From NCBI GenBank assembly GCA_020912385.1, contig CP087223.1, positions 496,001-560,000 of the forward strand: DNA of 64,000 nt, written 5' to 3'. The position numbers were made by a program, and so were the translations under genes. The notes beneath the pieces are model-generated. The model made no database searches. It saw nothing but the letters and a program-made list of their open reading frames with translations, and was not told the DNA's origin. Each line of letters opens with the position of its first letter. Position 1 is the first letter of the stretch. This document shows, piece after piece, positions 1 to 11,735 of the stretch. This stretch comes from Neofusicoccum parvum. Taxonomy: Eukaryota > Ascomycota > Dothideomycetes > Botryosphaeriales > Botryosphaeriaceae.

Positions 1-2900
1 GTTCATTTCGCTTCATTGTTGTCCCACGGCGACATTACCTTCTTTCGTCCGACTGCAACCCTTCTAAGCGGGCTTTCATATCATCTCCTTATGAACAGGG
101 ACCTGGGCTGGACCTTTCGAGACACTACGACGCCTCCCAAGAGGGTAAAGAAGGATTGGAGGTAAAAGATTTCCATGATCAGTGAATACATTGGATTCTG
201 GCTGGTTGATCGTCCTGACGAGTGCGGCATTCGGCACCGAGTACGACTTCCGCGCAGGATCACCCGGGAAAGTGCAGTGCTGTCGGTAGGGCATGTGCAT
301 GAACGCCTGACCTGAGGGGTTTTGCCCATTCCAGAAGCTTCACAAGCCGTTCGTCTGACGGGGAGGAACTATCCGTATGTGGTGTTGAGGCTGGAGAAGG
401 TGCTGCGGAAGCCTACGGGATGCGGCTAGTAACGAGGCCAGCAGGACCGGTGTACTCTCTCTCAGCTGACGTGGGGCCGGGGTGGTTGTGGGTTTTTGCT
501 GGGAATCCGGGGTTGGTGAGGTGGATGGTGATTCGTAGGGTTGCGGGGCCCGCTCCTTTATGGCGTCTCCCGCTCCATCTCTGCTGGTAAGTGGAACTCG
601 GTACTCGGTGCGCTCGAGGCTGCTCGATGACGGAAGAGCCACTGCGCCTCTCTCTGCTCGCGCCAAACCTCCGTCTCCACTCCAGGGTTCTTTTTCCGAA
701 CAAATGCTCCATATATCTCGCCAAGTCTTTGGGTATGACATGGGATACAAGCACTAATATGCCCCGGTCCAACTAACTACCACATGAATCGTCCAGCCTA
801 CGGGCCCTTACCATGTGACACAGACCCAGCACGTCTTCCGCCGCCAAACCATCTCCGTCCGCCTTTGCCGTCAATTTCCTCGACGCCTCCCTAACCACGA
901 AGACGGGCCAGCATGCACCCCGCGCTACGTCGACTTTGACCGCCACCGTTCAAGCATAGCCGCCCGTATCTAAGCTGGAGGGTTCAGCCCATGGTGATCT
1001 ACTATAGCTAATGTTCCTCTTGGAGTGCTTGCAAAGTGTGAATACGCAACGAGTGAAATACTTTCACTGTGCCGAGACAGAGCTCAGAAAACAAACCTTC
1101 TTGCGTGTCACAACATCTTTTAGCATACATCTCACCAGCCGAGATCACACCACATGCAGCACGACCACCCCACTGGTCTTGAAACACCTGGTCTGGCTGG
1201 CAAAGTGTATGGCGTTAGGTGTGTCACTCGTCATGATTTTGAGAAGGTGTAGGGAGATGTTATTGCCCATGAAACGTAGGCAAGTTCGTATACCTCCTCA
1301 AAGCATACGCAGCCATGCCCGTACACAGCCAGCTCTTTAAAGGCGGCAACTCGACCGTAGCGCTGATAAAGAAGAGGTCGAGTCTGACAAGCCGACAGTG
1401 GTAGGCCGTTCTCGCCCAGCAGGCCGCCGCCACACGTTTATACCGGTACGCAGCCCGCTTGCCGCCGATACCACCAAAAGAACCTGTTGAAGCTCCCCAA
1501 AGTCGAGCTTGGGTCTCCTCTACCTCGATGTGGACGTCGATCCTCTTGCTCATTCAGCTCGGTGATCAACAACGGCTCTTGCCGTCTGCTTCGAGGCAGT
1601 GATGGTCGGGCTGTTTCGATATACTGGTTAGTGGCCATCCCACCTCGCCTGAGGGCGCGGGAAACGGCCGCAGCTCCAGCAGACCCGATAAGTGGATCTG
1701 AGCACAAGACCGTAGCTCTATCGGCCGCCCGGTGTTGCTCGACAGCCCGGGTGCATGTGCAGAGTGAAACACACTGGGCCAATGAGAGCGCGGCCGCGCT
1801 GCGCAGCAGATGCTAAGCGTGCTGTTCCTCTGTAGCAGAGCCTTAGAATATCCACACGTATTCGTTCGTCATCCACCACCTCCTTGACTTTCCAATGATT
1901 TCTATGTTGGTCTTTAGCGTTTCTCTCGCCGAAATCACCAAGATACCACGATACCACGTTTAGCTTGATGTCGTAGCGTACTTGAAGGGACTAGAGTTGG
2001 AGGAGATGATGAATCTAAAGACTGGCTGATTAGATTACATCGAGAACCTCGTGTGGTCGTTACCACCGAATGGGATGTCATCCCACTTATCGTCTCGCCC
2101 GAGTACTACTACTACCGTACCTACCGTCAATCGATGGCGGTGAATATATCCAGTCCTCCAAGGGCCCATAACGCTCTACTATCTTTGCCCCATTGCTTAG
2201 ATCCTTATTTAGTGGTTGCCTTGGAATACTAATAACGTAATCTTCCATCTCCTTAAAAGTTAGAGCGTTGTTTCTCCCGTTTTTAAGCTTCAAGGCATCT
2301 TCTTAGTTTGAATAATTTTAGTAGCGTTTCGTATCTGCGCTTGACTTCTTTTAGCGTCTTTTCTAGCCATTTGCTTACAAGTGATCTTTAACACGGAGCG
2401 AGCATCCCGTGTTAAATGATGTCTGGTATTCCAACCAAACTGGAAGAACACACAAGAACTACAGGCGTGGCCGTTCCTGGACCATAGCACGCTGATAATG
2501 TCACCACGCTCATATCCGCTAGGATCGTGTCCTCTCTCGTCGTGTAGAAATTTAGCACGTGACCCATACCGTGACTTTCCCACACCTCTTTCGCGTCGTC
2601 CGCACCGCAGCGGCGCCGGCGCCCCACATCTCGATAATAATCTTCGATGCTCGCACCGAACTTCAAGCAAGCGTCTTCTGTCCGACTCGTCGTACAATCG
2701 CGTTATTTGCGGGTTTTCCAATGGGAATGTGGGAGTTCTGAGTTAGCTTAGACTCATCCGTTGGTAAATCTCATACCGACCTCTGTCGCAACACCGCAAC
2801 ACCTCCGGCCCACGTCATAGCGTCGCCAACCCTCTCCGCGGCAGGCGATACTTCGATACCCCCGGCGTCGACCGTACCCTCCCATTCTTCCAGCCGCAAG
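1..2900. other. GC-balanced region without a recognisable gene
   Basis: Several short open frames overlap on both strands, but none shows a recognisable domain or a clear advantage over its shadows. The best is a minus-strand pair around 2290-2721 that would need a frame change to read through. Base composition resembles the gene islands further along rather than the TA-rich transposon blocks, so this may be old, decayed genic DNA. I cannot assign any product. Confidence 0.4.
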
Positions 2901-3043
2901 CGCTATTTTTTTCTATTTAGTATAGTTTTAAAAAGCTATATAGATAAAGCTTATTTATTTATCTTCGTAGAAGAGTTAAAAAAAAGTATTAATTATTTTT
3001 AAATTATTATTTAATTTACTATATTATAATTCCTAAGATAGAC

Positions 3044-3530
3044 AAAATTAATTTTTCTCTTTTTTATATATTTATAAAGACCTCTAGGAGGTTTAGTAGG
3101 CGTAATTTCCAGTCTTAGTCGGTTGAATTTTTAATTACCTAGTAAACTAGATCCCTAGTAGCGAGTAGGGCATCTTGGGAATTTAAAAATTCCGGTAATT
3201 AGGGCCTAAACAGCCTGTTTTCTAGGACTAGAGGGACTTCAGTCAGGTTTTATCAAGGTAATTGTATAGGAATAGTCTGGTTAGGCCTATTTCCTACAGC
3301 TAGGGGGATCCCAGTCGAGATTTAGCGCGGGGCGGTCGAGTTTTAGCTCGGGCCTGTTAAATTTTAGCGGGAATTAGGCTGGATAGGCCTATTTCCTAGG
3401 ACTAGAGGGATCTTAGTCGAGGTTTAGCGCGTAAATTAAGTCGGGATAGGCTGGTTAGGCCTAGTTTCCGGGATAAGAGGGCTTTTAGGCGAAATTAAGC
3501 GATTTTACTAAAGGAGTTTAGAAAAAGGCA
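3044..3530 (+). repeat. Dispersed repeat R1, copy 1 (RIP-affected)
   Basis: The head of this repeat, 'cctagtagcgagtagggcat' near 3151, recurs near 4633 and 8044 followed by the same order of motifs. Downstream come degenerate internal units of roughly 70-100 bp, each built around 'ggcctatttcctaggact' and 'gtcgaggtttagcgcg' (near 3213, 3284, 3385 and 3455). No coding frame was found. The block starts in very AT-rich DNA (2900-3080) and is rich in TA, consistent with RIP. Element class is unknown; it could be the non-coding part of a larger transposon. Confidence 0.6.
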
Positions 3531-3676
3531 TAGTTTCGCGTTGTATTCTAGGGGCGAGGCGGGCGGTAGGGGGCTTAGTAGGTCTTATTAGGGGCGGCGT
3601 AACCTCCCTAGTCCGCTTCTAGCTACCGGGGCTGGGGGTAGGGGTGGGGGGGTCGCTGTTGAGGTTTATTTCCTTT

Positions 3677-3698
3677 GGGGGGGGGGGGGGGGGGGGGA
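3677..3698 (+). repeat. Uninterrupted run of 22 G
   Basis: A homopolymer of 22 guanines sits in a generally G-rich stretch (3545-3760) between repeat R1 units. Such runs can form quadruplexes and are also prone to assembly and sequencing errors. Confidence 0.8.
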
Positions 3699-4165
3699 AG
3701 GGGTTCTAGGGGGGTTCCTAGGCCTGGAGGGGTCTAGGGGTCGCTAGCTAGAGGGGGGGGAGGGATAGGGATTTACGGGAATTCCTACTCGTAGGCCTGG
3801 TAGGCCTCTAGGAGGCCTAATCCTTGGCGCGCCTAGTGGTGGACCTAGGCATCTAAGGGGTCCTTCCTATTCAAGACGAGGTACGTAACCTACTATCTAA
3901 ATACGCGTAGGGTGCCTTCGGTATACTGGGCTATTTAGCCGGGTTACCGGTTAGGTAGCTAAGGTATTAGGGGAGTTTGCTAGGCGCCGGTCTTGGCATG
4001 TAATCGGGCCGATTTTACGCGAATTTTCGTTGAAAAGGAGCGCGTCGCTCGAGAATGAGAGGGAGGTTAGGAAAAGAAAACTACGATAACTCGACAGCGC
4101 GCAGCCGTTTGAGGAACGGGTTGCAGCATATTTGTTTTACCCGGTATGCGAGTTTAAGTCGAATC

Positions 4166-4189
4166 GGGGGGGGGGGGGGGGGGGGGGGG
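4166..4189 (+). repeat. Uninterrupted run of 24 G
   Basis: This is the second long guanine homopolymer, 468 bp after the first, on the same strand and again between R1 repeat units. Confidence 0.8.
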
Positions 4190-4235
4190 TTGGTTATCTT
4201 AGGGGCTATAATAGAGGGTGAGTTTTTGCATAAAT

Positions 4236-4815
4236 TGGGGCATAAACGGCCTGTTTCCAAGGACTAGAGGGACTTTAGTCAGGTTTTAGCGATTATTGAT
4301 TAAATTTTAAGTAGGAGTGGGCCTATTAGGTCTATTTCCTAGGACTGGAGGGATTTTAGTCGAGATTTAGCGCGGTAATTCGATTAAAATAGGCTGATTA
4401 GTCCTAATCTCCGGGAGGAGAGGGCTTTAATGCGAATTTTAGCAATTTTCCTAAAGACCTACTACTTAAATAGGCGTAGGATGCCTTTAATATATTAAGC
4501 TATTAGCTAAATAGTCGAGATTAGTACTAAGTGCCGGTCTTAGTACGCGTAAAAGACCTCTATAGGTCTAGTAGGCGTAATTCCTAGTATTTATCCATTG
4601 ATTTTTCAATTGTCTAGCGTGTAAGTAAGATCTCTAGTAGCGAGTAGGGCATGTTAGAAATCTAATAATTCCGGCAATCAGAGCCTAAACGGCCTATTTC
4701 CTGGGACTGGAGGGGTTTCAGTCAGGTTTTAGCGAGGGTTGGTCGAGTATAAGACAGGAATTGACTAGTTTGCCCTATTTTGGGATTAGAGGGATCTCAG
4801 TCGAACTTTTGGCGC
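4236..4815 (+). repeat. Dispersed repeat R1, partial copy and copy 2
   Basis: From 4236 there is an internal R1 segment ('ggcataaacggcctgtttcc' followed by the 'agggactttagtcaggtttt' motif). From about 4545 a second head-containing copy follows ('aaaagacctctataggtcta', then 'tagcgagtagggcat' near 4640). It runs to about 4815, where composition returns to GC-balanced. No frame is open. Confidence 0.6.
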
Positions 4816-5572
4816 AAAAATTGCTGGCGATGGTTGATGGCAAGGAGCTGGCAGTCACTATGTAGTATGTTCTCATCGGCAACTAGCGAGGCGAGAACCG
4901 CAAGGTGTAGTAGTGGACGTTGCTTGTAATGTTGCACACTCGGATAATACTGCCTCCTTTTCCACTTCGTGGGCTGCGAGCGGGAGATGACGGTTTGGAG
5001 AATAGATAAGAGGCTACACCGGGCCCCGTCCTCACCGGGCCTGAAAGAGGGGGAGACTAACCGACGGTGAGCATCATGTAAGGAGCTCGTAATTAGGGCC
5101 TACTTACTGTTAGCGTGTGAATTCAGTAGTAACGCTCTTCAAAACGACGAGCTACTTTCTTAATTATAGCTCTTAAGGTCGTATAGATAGAAACGTTAGC
5201 GAGCGTAGTAGCCATGTTAGTAGATATGGAAAACACGATAGCGCGTGAAACGGCATAAAGATAATGGACTAGCAGGAGAAAGGAGTAGTATTAAGTAGTA
5301 AGGCGATGCGGGAAATGTACGTATGGGACGGTTAGTTGGGCACGAAGTCGGGATGGGCAGCTGTAAGAGTTGTACGGCCGCTACGGTAGTTTGAGTGAAA
5401 GGTGAATAAAGCGGTGGAAAAAGAATAACTAGAGGTGAAAAAACGGTAGGAAGGGGTTGCATGGGGAGCGACTAAGGACCTAGTGTGTGCACGCATCACG
5501 ATAATATGGGTGATGTCCCGTGGTTCTTGTCTACTTGTGATGAGCTGATATTTACCACCCCATGAACTACAT
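4816..5572. other. No recognised gene
   Basis: Mixed-composition sequence following repeat R1. Short minus-strand frames around 5217-5631 are hydrophobic or low complexity and overlap each other; none looks like a known domain. Confidence 0.3.
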
Positions 5573-5932
5573 TCAAGGCCAATGTTGGTTCCCTGCCAGA
5601 GCCGTGAAGCAGTCCATGGCCCGCACTTCATCAGCCCCAGTGTCCGTACACTCCGTAATGGCCGGGCGGTTGGAGAGCATTTCCTCAGTAGTCACCCTGG
5701 ACGCCACTCCCAGCACCTGCTTGACCCTGTTACGTGGAGTAGAGCCGTCGACGAGTAAAATATGTTCTGGTAACTTGGCGAGCTGGGTAGCGACGTTGAC
5801 CGCGTCAAACCAGCAGTTCCTGAGGTCGCATCCCACCACGCGGTATACCGCGAACGCTTCCTTGTACTTCGAGCAACTATAGAGATGGCACGTATGTTTC
5901 AAGCGAAGATTAAGCATAGTAGTTTCCGGCAC
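5573..5932 (-). CDS. Hypothetical 119-residue ORF
   Basis: An ATG-initiated minus-strand frame of 119 residues. The composition is protein-like, with a mix of hydrophobic and charged residues and no low complexity, but I recognise no domain. It lies about 50 bp downstream of the broken gene at 5981-6598 on the same strand, so it may be another exon or the decayed 3' part of that gene. A plus-strand frame of similar length overlaps it, which lowers confidence. Confidence 0.3.
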   Translation of the reverse strand: MPETTMLNLRLKHTCHLYSCSKYKEAFAVYRVVGCDLRNCWFDAVNVATQLAKLPEHILLVDGSTPRNRVKQVLGVASRVTTEEMLSNRPAITECTDTGADEVRAMDCFTALAGNQHWP

Positions 5933-5980
5933 TGGTCGTCGCCAGGCTCGACCGAGCGCGGCGGCGTAGGTGGCGACGGT

Positions 5981-6598
5981 TTACTTCAGCGTGTAGAAAG
6001 CGGGGTCCAAGTCGTGCGGGCTCGCCGGTGTCTCGCGGAGGAGGCGCACGGCGGCATCATGGGCGCTGGTACTGGGGCTGCTCCGGTTGCGGTAGAGAGC
6101 GAGCGCGACCCGTAGGCCAGGCTCGGGGACGGTTCCCACGATACGCCAAAGCAGGCCGTCGTGCGGGGAATGGACGGCATCCAGGGCGACGAGGTCGGCG
6201 CCGGCTCATTGTAGCCACTGCGGCGGGGTGAGGTTGCGCGGAAGACCGTATGGGCGAAGTTGGTGAGCCAGGCCTCGCCGTTAGTCACCGGTGCGAGCCC
6301 GAAGATGCTCGGCACTAATTCAAGAGGGCAGCGACGTGTACGCCCGAATGTCGCGGTAGAACTCCACCGCCGCATTGGCCGTCCCTTCCGGGCCCCATCG
6401 CCACCCTTCTAGCGGCGTAATAGCGTTCAACCTACCTTTATGCGCTTTCGCGTCCCGCCGTTCGCTCTCGATCCCCTCACCTACCGAATTCATCAAAGCC
6501 ATTGACTGCGTTGACGTCGACTTTTCGGGGTTGTTATTATAACCGCGCGCCGTCTTCAGCCGTTTCCTAGGCCGAATCCCGATATCATCTATAAGCAC
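5981..6598 (-). pseudogene. Degraded hypothetical gene with nonsense and frame changes
   Basis: Three minus-strand frames read in succession look like one protein. The first, from 6598, includes 'EGWRWGPEGTANAAVEFY' and stops near 6320. A second spans the middle. The last contains 'RNLTPPQWLQ', then an in-frame TGA where Trp would fit, then 'AGADLVALDAVHSPHDGLLW' and a tail ending 'DPAFYTLK' at a TAA (5983-5981). Continuity across the TGA, together with the frame changes, indicates a decayed gene rather than chance ORFs. The family is not recognised. Neighbouring sequence is GC-balanced, so the damage is not simply RIP of a transposon. Confidence 0.45.
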
Positions 6599-7929
6599 TC
6601 GGCGCTTGGGCCTGTGCTCGGGTTACTAGTGGTATGGTATACTCCGCGTTAGGTGGGTATTAACAAGAGTGGTAGAGTGGACGTGGGGCGCTTTGCGTAA
6701 GTCCTTAAGGAACTAAGAAGACGGCGGTAATGGTATACGATTATACGGCTATGAGCTAACCTAATACGTATCGCTTCCGCTTTACGCGCTACGAGGCTAC
6801 CGAGCTAGGTCGTACTTAGACGGCCGGCTCGAGTCGTGTCCTAAGCCGTACTACGGTATAGGCCCCCTAGATCCCACTCCGCAACCGTCTAGGCTATCAT
6901 TCCCCCCACTATAGGCCTCTTAATACTCTACTGCGCTCTAGATTTAATAGGTTGCATCTATCTCCTTGTATAGTATACGTAGACTTATTAGCGCTTTCTT
7001 CTTCTCTAGAAGCAGCCTAGGGAGGATTGGCGATAAGAAGATAGTGAACGCCCTATATAGAGTAGCTATAAGATCGCCGTACCACGCCGCTAGACGAGTG
7101 ATTTAGCCTACGCGCGGCCTAGCGGTATCGATAAAGGCTAGAGCGGTAGGGAAGTAATCTCGTAGGGTATACCGCTCGTATATACCGCCAACCTACGCTT
7201 CTTCCCCGTACGCTTCTACGCGATAGTGGTAATCCTCAACTATCGGCGAGATCCTTACCATAGGCACTCCTATTATACGGTATTTCTCCCTCCTACGCTA
7301 CGCGTCGCGCTCCTCGTAGCGGTGGAAATACTCGGGGTCGGTAGGGATAAAGACAAAGCCGGGGTTGTTATAGTTATCGGAGTTACGGTGGTACAGCGGG
7401 CACAGTATCACGGCGTTATTAACGTCCAAGAGCGACTTAATATTCAAGAGTCCAACAGTCTTATAAGCTCCAAACTACAGTATTATTAGCGTACGTGGCT
7501 ACGAGGGGGCTACTACTCTAGAATACCTAGTAGTCGCGCTTCGTAATAACGTAGGCAATATAGGTAGGCGATACACCGTAGTGCTAGTACGCCGCGTTAC
7601 CGTATATATCTCTAATACTATCTTTAGTAGCGACGGAGGTGCGGAAGCTTGAGGAGTCGTCGGGCCATCGCTTATATATATTCTCTACGCTAGCCTATAT
7701 TATATAACTAAATACTAATATTTCTACTATACTAGAGGAGAAAAGTATTTATACTTACTTTTTAAATATATAATATATAAGAAGGTCTATATAGCTAATG
7801 ATTTTAGATATAAGAGTAGGCTCTAATCTTATTAAAAAAGGCCTGTCTTTTTATATTTAATTTCCTACTAGAATACCCTATTTCTTTATTATTTTCTACT
7901 TAAAAAGTAAACTATTTAGTATAGATAAG
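6599..7929. other. TA-skewed intergenic sequence, likely mutated
   Basis: Rich in 'cta' and 'tag' trinucleotides and very AT-rich after 7650. No convincing frame; an 87-residue plus-strand ORF near 7226-7489 has no recognisable feature. It probably includes RIP-damaged repeat DNA leading into repeat R1 copy 3. Confidence 0.35.
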
Positions 7930-8290
7930 GTAAAATTAAATCTTCTTTTTTCTAAATATTTATAAAAGACCTCTAGTAGATCTAGTAGGTATAATTTCTA
8001 GCATTAGTTAGTTAATTTTTTTAATTACCTGGTAAATAAGATTCCTAGTAGCGAGTAGGGCATCTTAGGAATTTGAAAATTCTGGTAATTAGGGCTTAAA
8101 CGGCTTGTTTCCTTGGACTGGAGGGATTCCAGTCAGGTTTTGGCGCGGTAATTAGATAGGAGTAGGCTGGTTAGGTCTAGTTCCTGGGATCAGAGGGATT
8201 TCAGTCAAGATTTAGTGTGGGACAGTCAAATTTTGGCTGGAACTAGGCTACTTTAGCCTGTTTCCTAGGACTGGACGGATCTAGTAGAAC
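7930..8290 (+). repeat. Dispersed repeat R1, copy 3
   Basis: The same ordered motifs as at 3044 and 4545: 'aaaagacctctagtagatct', then 'cctagtagcgagtagggcat' near 8044, then 'ggactggagggattccagtc' and 'cctgggatcagagggatttc'. It is flanked by very AT-rich DNA on the left, as in copy 1. Confidence 0.6.
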
Positions 8291-8453
8291 TAATAGCATC
8301 GGGTTCTAAGCTATTGAATTTCTCTACAGAAATACTATAGGATAAGAGACATGGTGAAGCAGTAAAGCACCCGTATTTTAGATGGCGAGCATTAGCATTT
8401 CAGAGTGACGAGAACCATTAGACATGCTCACCAATATTGTAAACCTCTTAGCT

Positions 8454-9860
8454 TTAATCACGACCGCCATCGACAACACGTAAGTCCCTCACCCCGCCCT
8501 CCACGTCCTGTTGGTCCACCATAACCCGGGCCTCCCACCACGCTTGCTCAACCCTGACGCGCAGCGGGCTGTCGGAAAGCAGGAATAGCAGCCGCTCCAA
8601 GAGGTTTAGGATCTGGGCCATGACCGATCCGAGGCCATCCACATTCAGCTGGCAGGCTGCCACCATGTCGTCGGCGACGGAGCACGCCACGCGGAGAAGC
8701 AGTAGCTGTGGAAGGCGTATTCTAGGCGCATGACGAGCAGCGTCGGATGGACGGGGCCGAGCCGCTGGGTGAAGGCGACGACGGCGGAGTCGAAGGCCTC
8801 GGTTAGGGTGGGTGTGAAGGGAGCTAGCGTCATCATCCACAGCGCGGCGGCGCACGTGGCCAGGCCCCGCTTCAAGATTAGCAGCGCGTCGGGGTCGCCT
8901 CTGTCCATCGATGCCTGGTGGAGGACGCGTAAGGCGACGTGGGGGGCCGTGGCAATGCCTGTCTCGCGCAGGTGGGGGCACAGTGCGAGAGCCAGGCGGA
9001 CTCTAGGCCGATCCACCAGCAGGAGCTGAAAAGACGGGCGCCGCATCCTATCGAGGAGGCCTGCGAGATGTTCCTGAAAGCCTGCGTTGGCAGTGGTAAC
9101 AAGCGCAGCAGCAGCGTCGATGGCCTGAGCGGTCGAGGTGGGAGTAGGCGTGGGACCCGGCCGGCCAGCTCGAGGACGCTGGATATGGCGCTGCAGGCCT
9201 TGATCTCGTAGTTTATCGATTCCTAGTCGTAGCGCCAGTCACGGTCTACGTTAGCTGGTGAATTGACATGGTGGGGGTGGACGTACCTTCTTGGCTATGG
9301 TGGAGCGTTCGCCGCTGTTTTTCGGCAGCGTCTATAGCGGCGGTAAAGAAGAACAGGAAGTGTAGAGAGAGTAGGAAGAACAGGGAGAAGACGGGAAAAG
9401 GGACGAGGATGACCAGAGGCGCTGAAGTGGCCTTCGTTTACGCCGATCTCCCTTCACCACCCATCTTCGCGTGCCAATTCTTTCCGAGCAGGGCCTATAA
9501 TAGGGCATCTTGCGCTTGTAGACGTTCCGCACGCTGTAGACGTAGTAGATATACTATAAAAGAGTGGCAGGGGCGTTCGAGATCTTAAACGGGGGGGTTA
9601 GTAAGATTGAGTACCCCGTGTCGTTGAAGAAGCGGTATGGCGCGGATTTCGCGCTGTCGCCTCAGCCACCCTACTTGGTCTACTCTATGGCCAGGCGCGT
9701 TGTGTGCAGGATGTCGAGGGTAATGTTGATGTGGGAAAGGGTGAGGTTTAGATTGGCGCACAGGCCGTTGTGGTAGTGCGACGGCTTGAACGGCCACGAC
9801 TTCACCTGACCAACTCCAGTGGCGGCGGAAATAGGGATGTCCTTGAACGAGCGGAACCAT
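8454..9860 (-). pseudogene. Large degraded gene with one recognisable intron
   Basis: Read on the minus strand, a protein-like frame starts near 9860 ('EWFRSFKDIPISAATGVGQ'), crosses several TAG stops where Trp would fit, passes a hydrophobic segment ('FSLFFLLSLHFLFFF', about 9360-9395), then an intron at 9286-9246 (GTACGT, CTAAC branch, TAG end). That intron joins the frame exactly into 'DRDWRYD', again followed by a TAG. A helical region follows ('RVRLALALCPHLRETGIAT', 'DALLILKRGLATCAAALWM'); after a frame change near 8690 it ends 'LNLLERLLFLLSDSPLRVRV' with a stop at 8454. I do not recognise the family. The Trp-to-TAG changes and frameshift mark it as broken. Confidence 0.5.
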
Positions 9861-11220
9861 TCCTTAGCTCTCTTATTGCGCCCCCGTCTACCATTATAAA
9901 GAATATTGGAAGCCTAGCTATTGTTTTAGCAACGCTATTTCTTCTACTCATTTACACTAGAAAATCTTTTACTACCGGTTTAACAACCGGAAACAAGCAT
10001 TATACCTGTGACCACCAGCACCATTATAGCCTTAGTATGCCTACTATCTCGACCGTCGCTTTTCTATAAATCCTACCTCGCCATCTCGGCCAACGGAAGA
10101 GTCTCTAGACTTCTTCTATAGAGACCACAGTATATACGTAGAATCTCACTTATAGGGTGCTAAATGTATAACGGAAGGTACTAACGCTTAGCGAGTGGAA
10201 GCGGAAGCCAAGGGCTACTAAACTTATCCTCCGTTTAGTGAGCTAGCTAGAGGGCTTGTAGTTATAGGAGTTAGCGGAGTTGGGCTGTAACCACGTATAA
10301 GAGAGTGCATCGGCTTGTTAAAGAGTAGGTTGTCAATTAAAAAATCCAAGGAATAGGTGTCGGGTTATACCGTTTCCTTATCTACACCGCTGTGCCCTAG
10401 CACGATCTTACGGCCACCAACGGCGACAATAGTAGGATCTAAGGATCAAAATACAAGGGCGAGACGTGGCTAACCATAATGCTCGGGAACTCGTGATCCA
10501 CCGCGGGCGACGATATGCCCGAGGTGTGGGACACATCTCTAAGCCAGAGTCATTCATGAGCGGCGCATTGGCCTCAATAATAGGGCCGATGCACTAATGG
10601 GTATTATTCTCGGTATTGCGTACCAGCGCGTCTTAAAAGCTGCGTTGGGTAAAGTGTTAGCCCTGAAGGATATAAGGCAGTAGACGATGGCGAGCAGCCA
10701 TAGGTGAACTCGTATGACCAGTATCTATTCAGTAAGATTGGGACGAGCACGAAGGCTGGTAGACATGTCGAAGACTTTGGACCCCTTAGCGGATACGTTG
10801 ACGACGCTCTGGTGCTCTTTTACCCTTCTTCCTCGCCTAAAGTATCAATATAACATACGGCTATCGGTTGCTGCGTCCGTTAGTACACTATCGACTTTAC
10901 TACCGGTTTAACACTTCTTTCCTCCCTTCCTACTACCTGCGTAGCCCTCTAACCGGCAGCCTGAGCTCTCAACTCGCTCTCCACCTCGCTTTACCCCACC
11001 GCCAACGTCACAATCTATCCAACTCGTCCGTAAAGCGCCATCGACCTCTCGCCACGGCAAAACCAGGCTTTCACGCATGGTATTCCCTCGTCGACCATAT
11101 AAGCGCATAAGATCCGCGTTATTGCCTCCGGCCGTTTCTCGAACTGACCCAAGACCCGTATAAACGACGTCCTGGCCAGCGAGGTGCCTCATCCGCAGCC
11201 TCAAGCCATGGTCCTCGCGA
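9861..11220. other. No recognised gene
   Basis: TA-skewed in 9900-10700 and more GC-balanced after that. Short overlapping frames near 10714-11249 on both strands show no domain. Nothing assignable is seen. Confidence 0.3.
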
Positions 11221-11586
11221 TCAAGGAGACAAACTGAAAGCCCTTGCATGCTCGTTGGCGAGGTCGAGCCGGCGGCCGTCGTAAGCGGTAAAGGAGTTAG
11301 TGGCTGTCGAGGAAAGGAGCAGGTCGAAGCTACACTGCCTGCTGTTGGGATATGGTGACGCGGCGCGAACGCTGGTGTGCGGAAGCGTGGTTGACGAGAT
11401 GTAGGAGCGCTTGTCTGGCGGGCACGGGGCGGTGGCGGAGCTTGCTGGAAATGGAGCGAATGGGTTTTGGAGTACCGCGGAGGTAGTGGGTGTTTCTGGT
11501 GACGAGTGGCCGGACGCTACAGGCGCTGCTGGATATGCAAGGCGTAAGTGTGCTCGTGCTTTTCTCCCACATTCTTGCAACTTCAC
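11221..11586 (-). CDS. Hypothetical 121-residue ORF
   Basis: An ATG-initiated frame, Ser/Thr/Pro-rich in the middle, with no recognised domain. A 92-residue frame overlaps it on the same strand. It could be a gene fragment; there is no supporting context. Confidence 0.2.
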   Translation of the reverse strand: MKLQECGRKARAHLRLAYPAAPVASGHSSPETPTTSAVLQNPFAPFPASSATAPCPPDKRSYISSTTLPHTSVRAASPYPNSRQCSFDLLLSSTATNSFTAYDGRRLDLANEHARAFSLSP

Positions 11587-11735
11587 TCTCCTTTCTTTGG
11601 AATTTCAACGTACGTAACTTTGTATATTCATTGGCTGAGAACGCAGAAACTCTCCTGGCTCCCAGTTAACGACGTCTTTTGGTTTACATACTGCTTAAGC
11701 GCTCCTCATCGAACCTCCTTTCCATATTAAGAACA

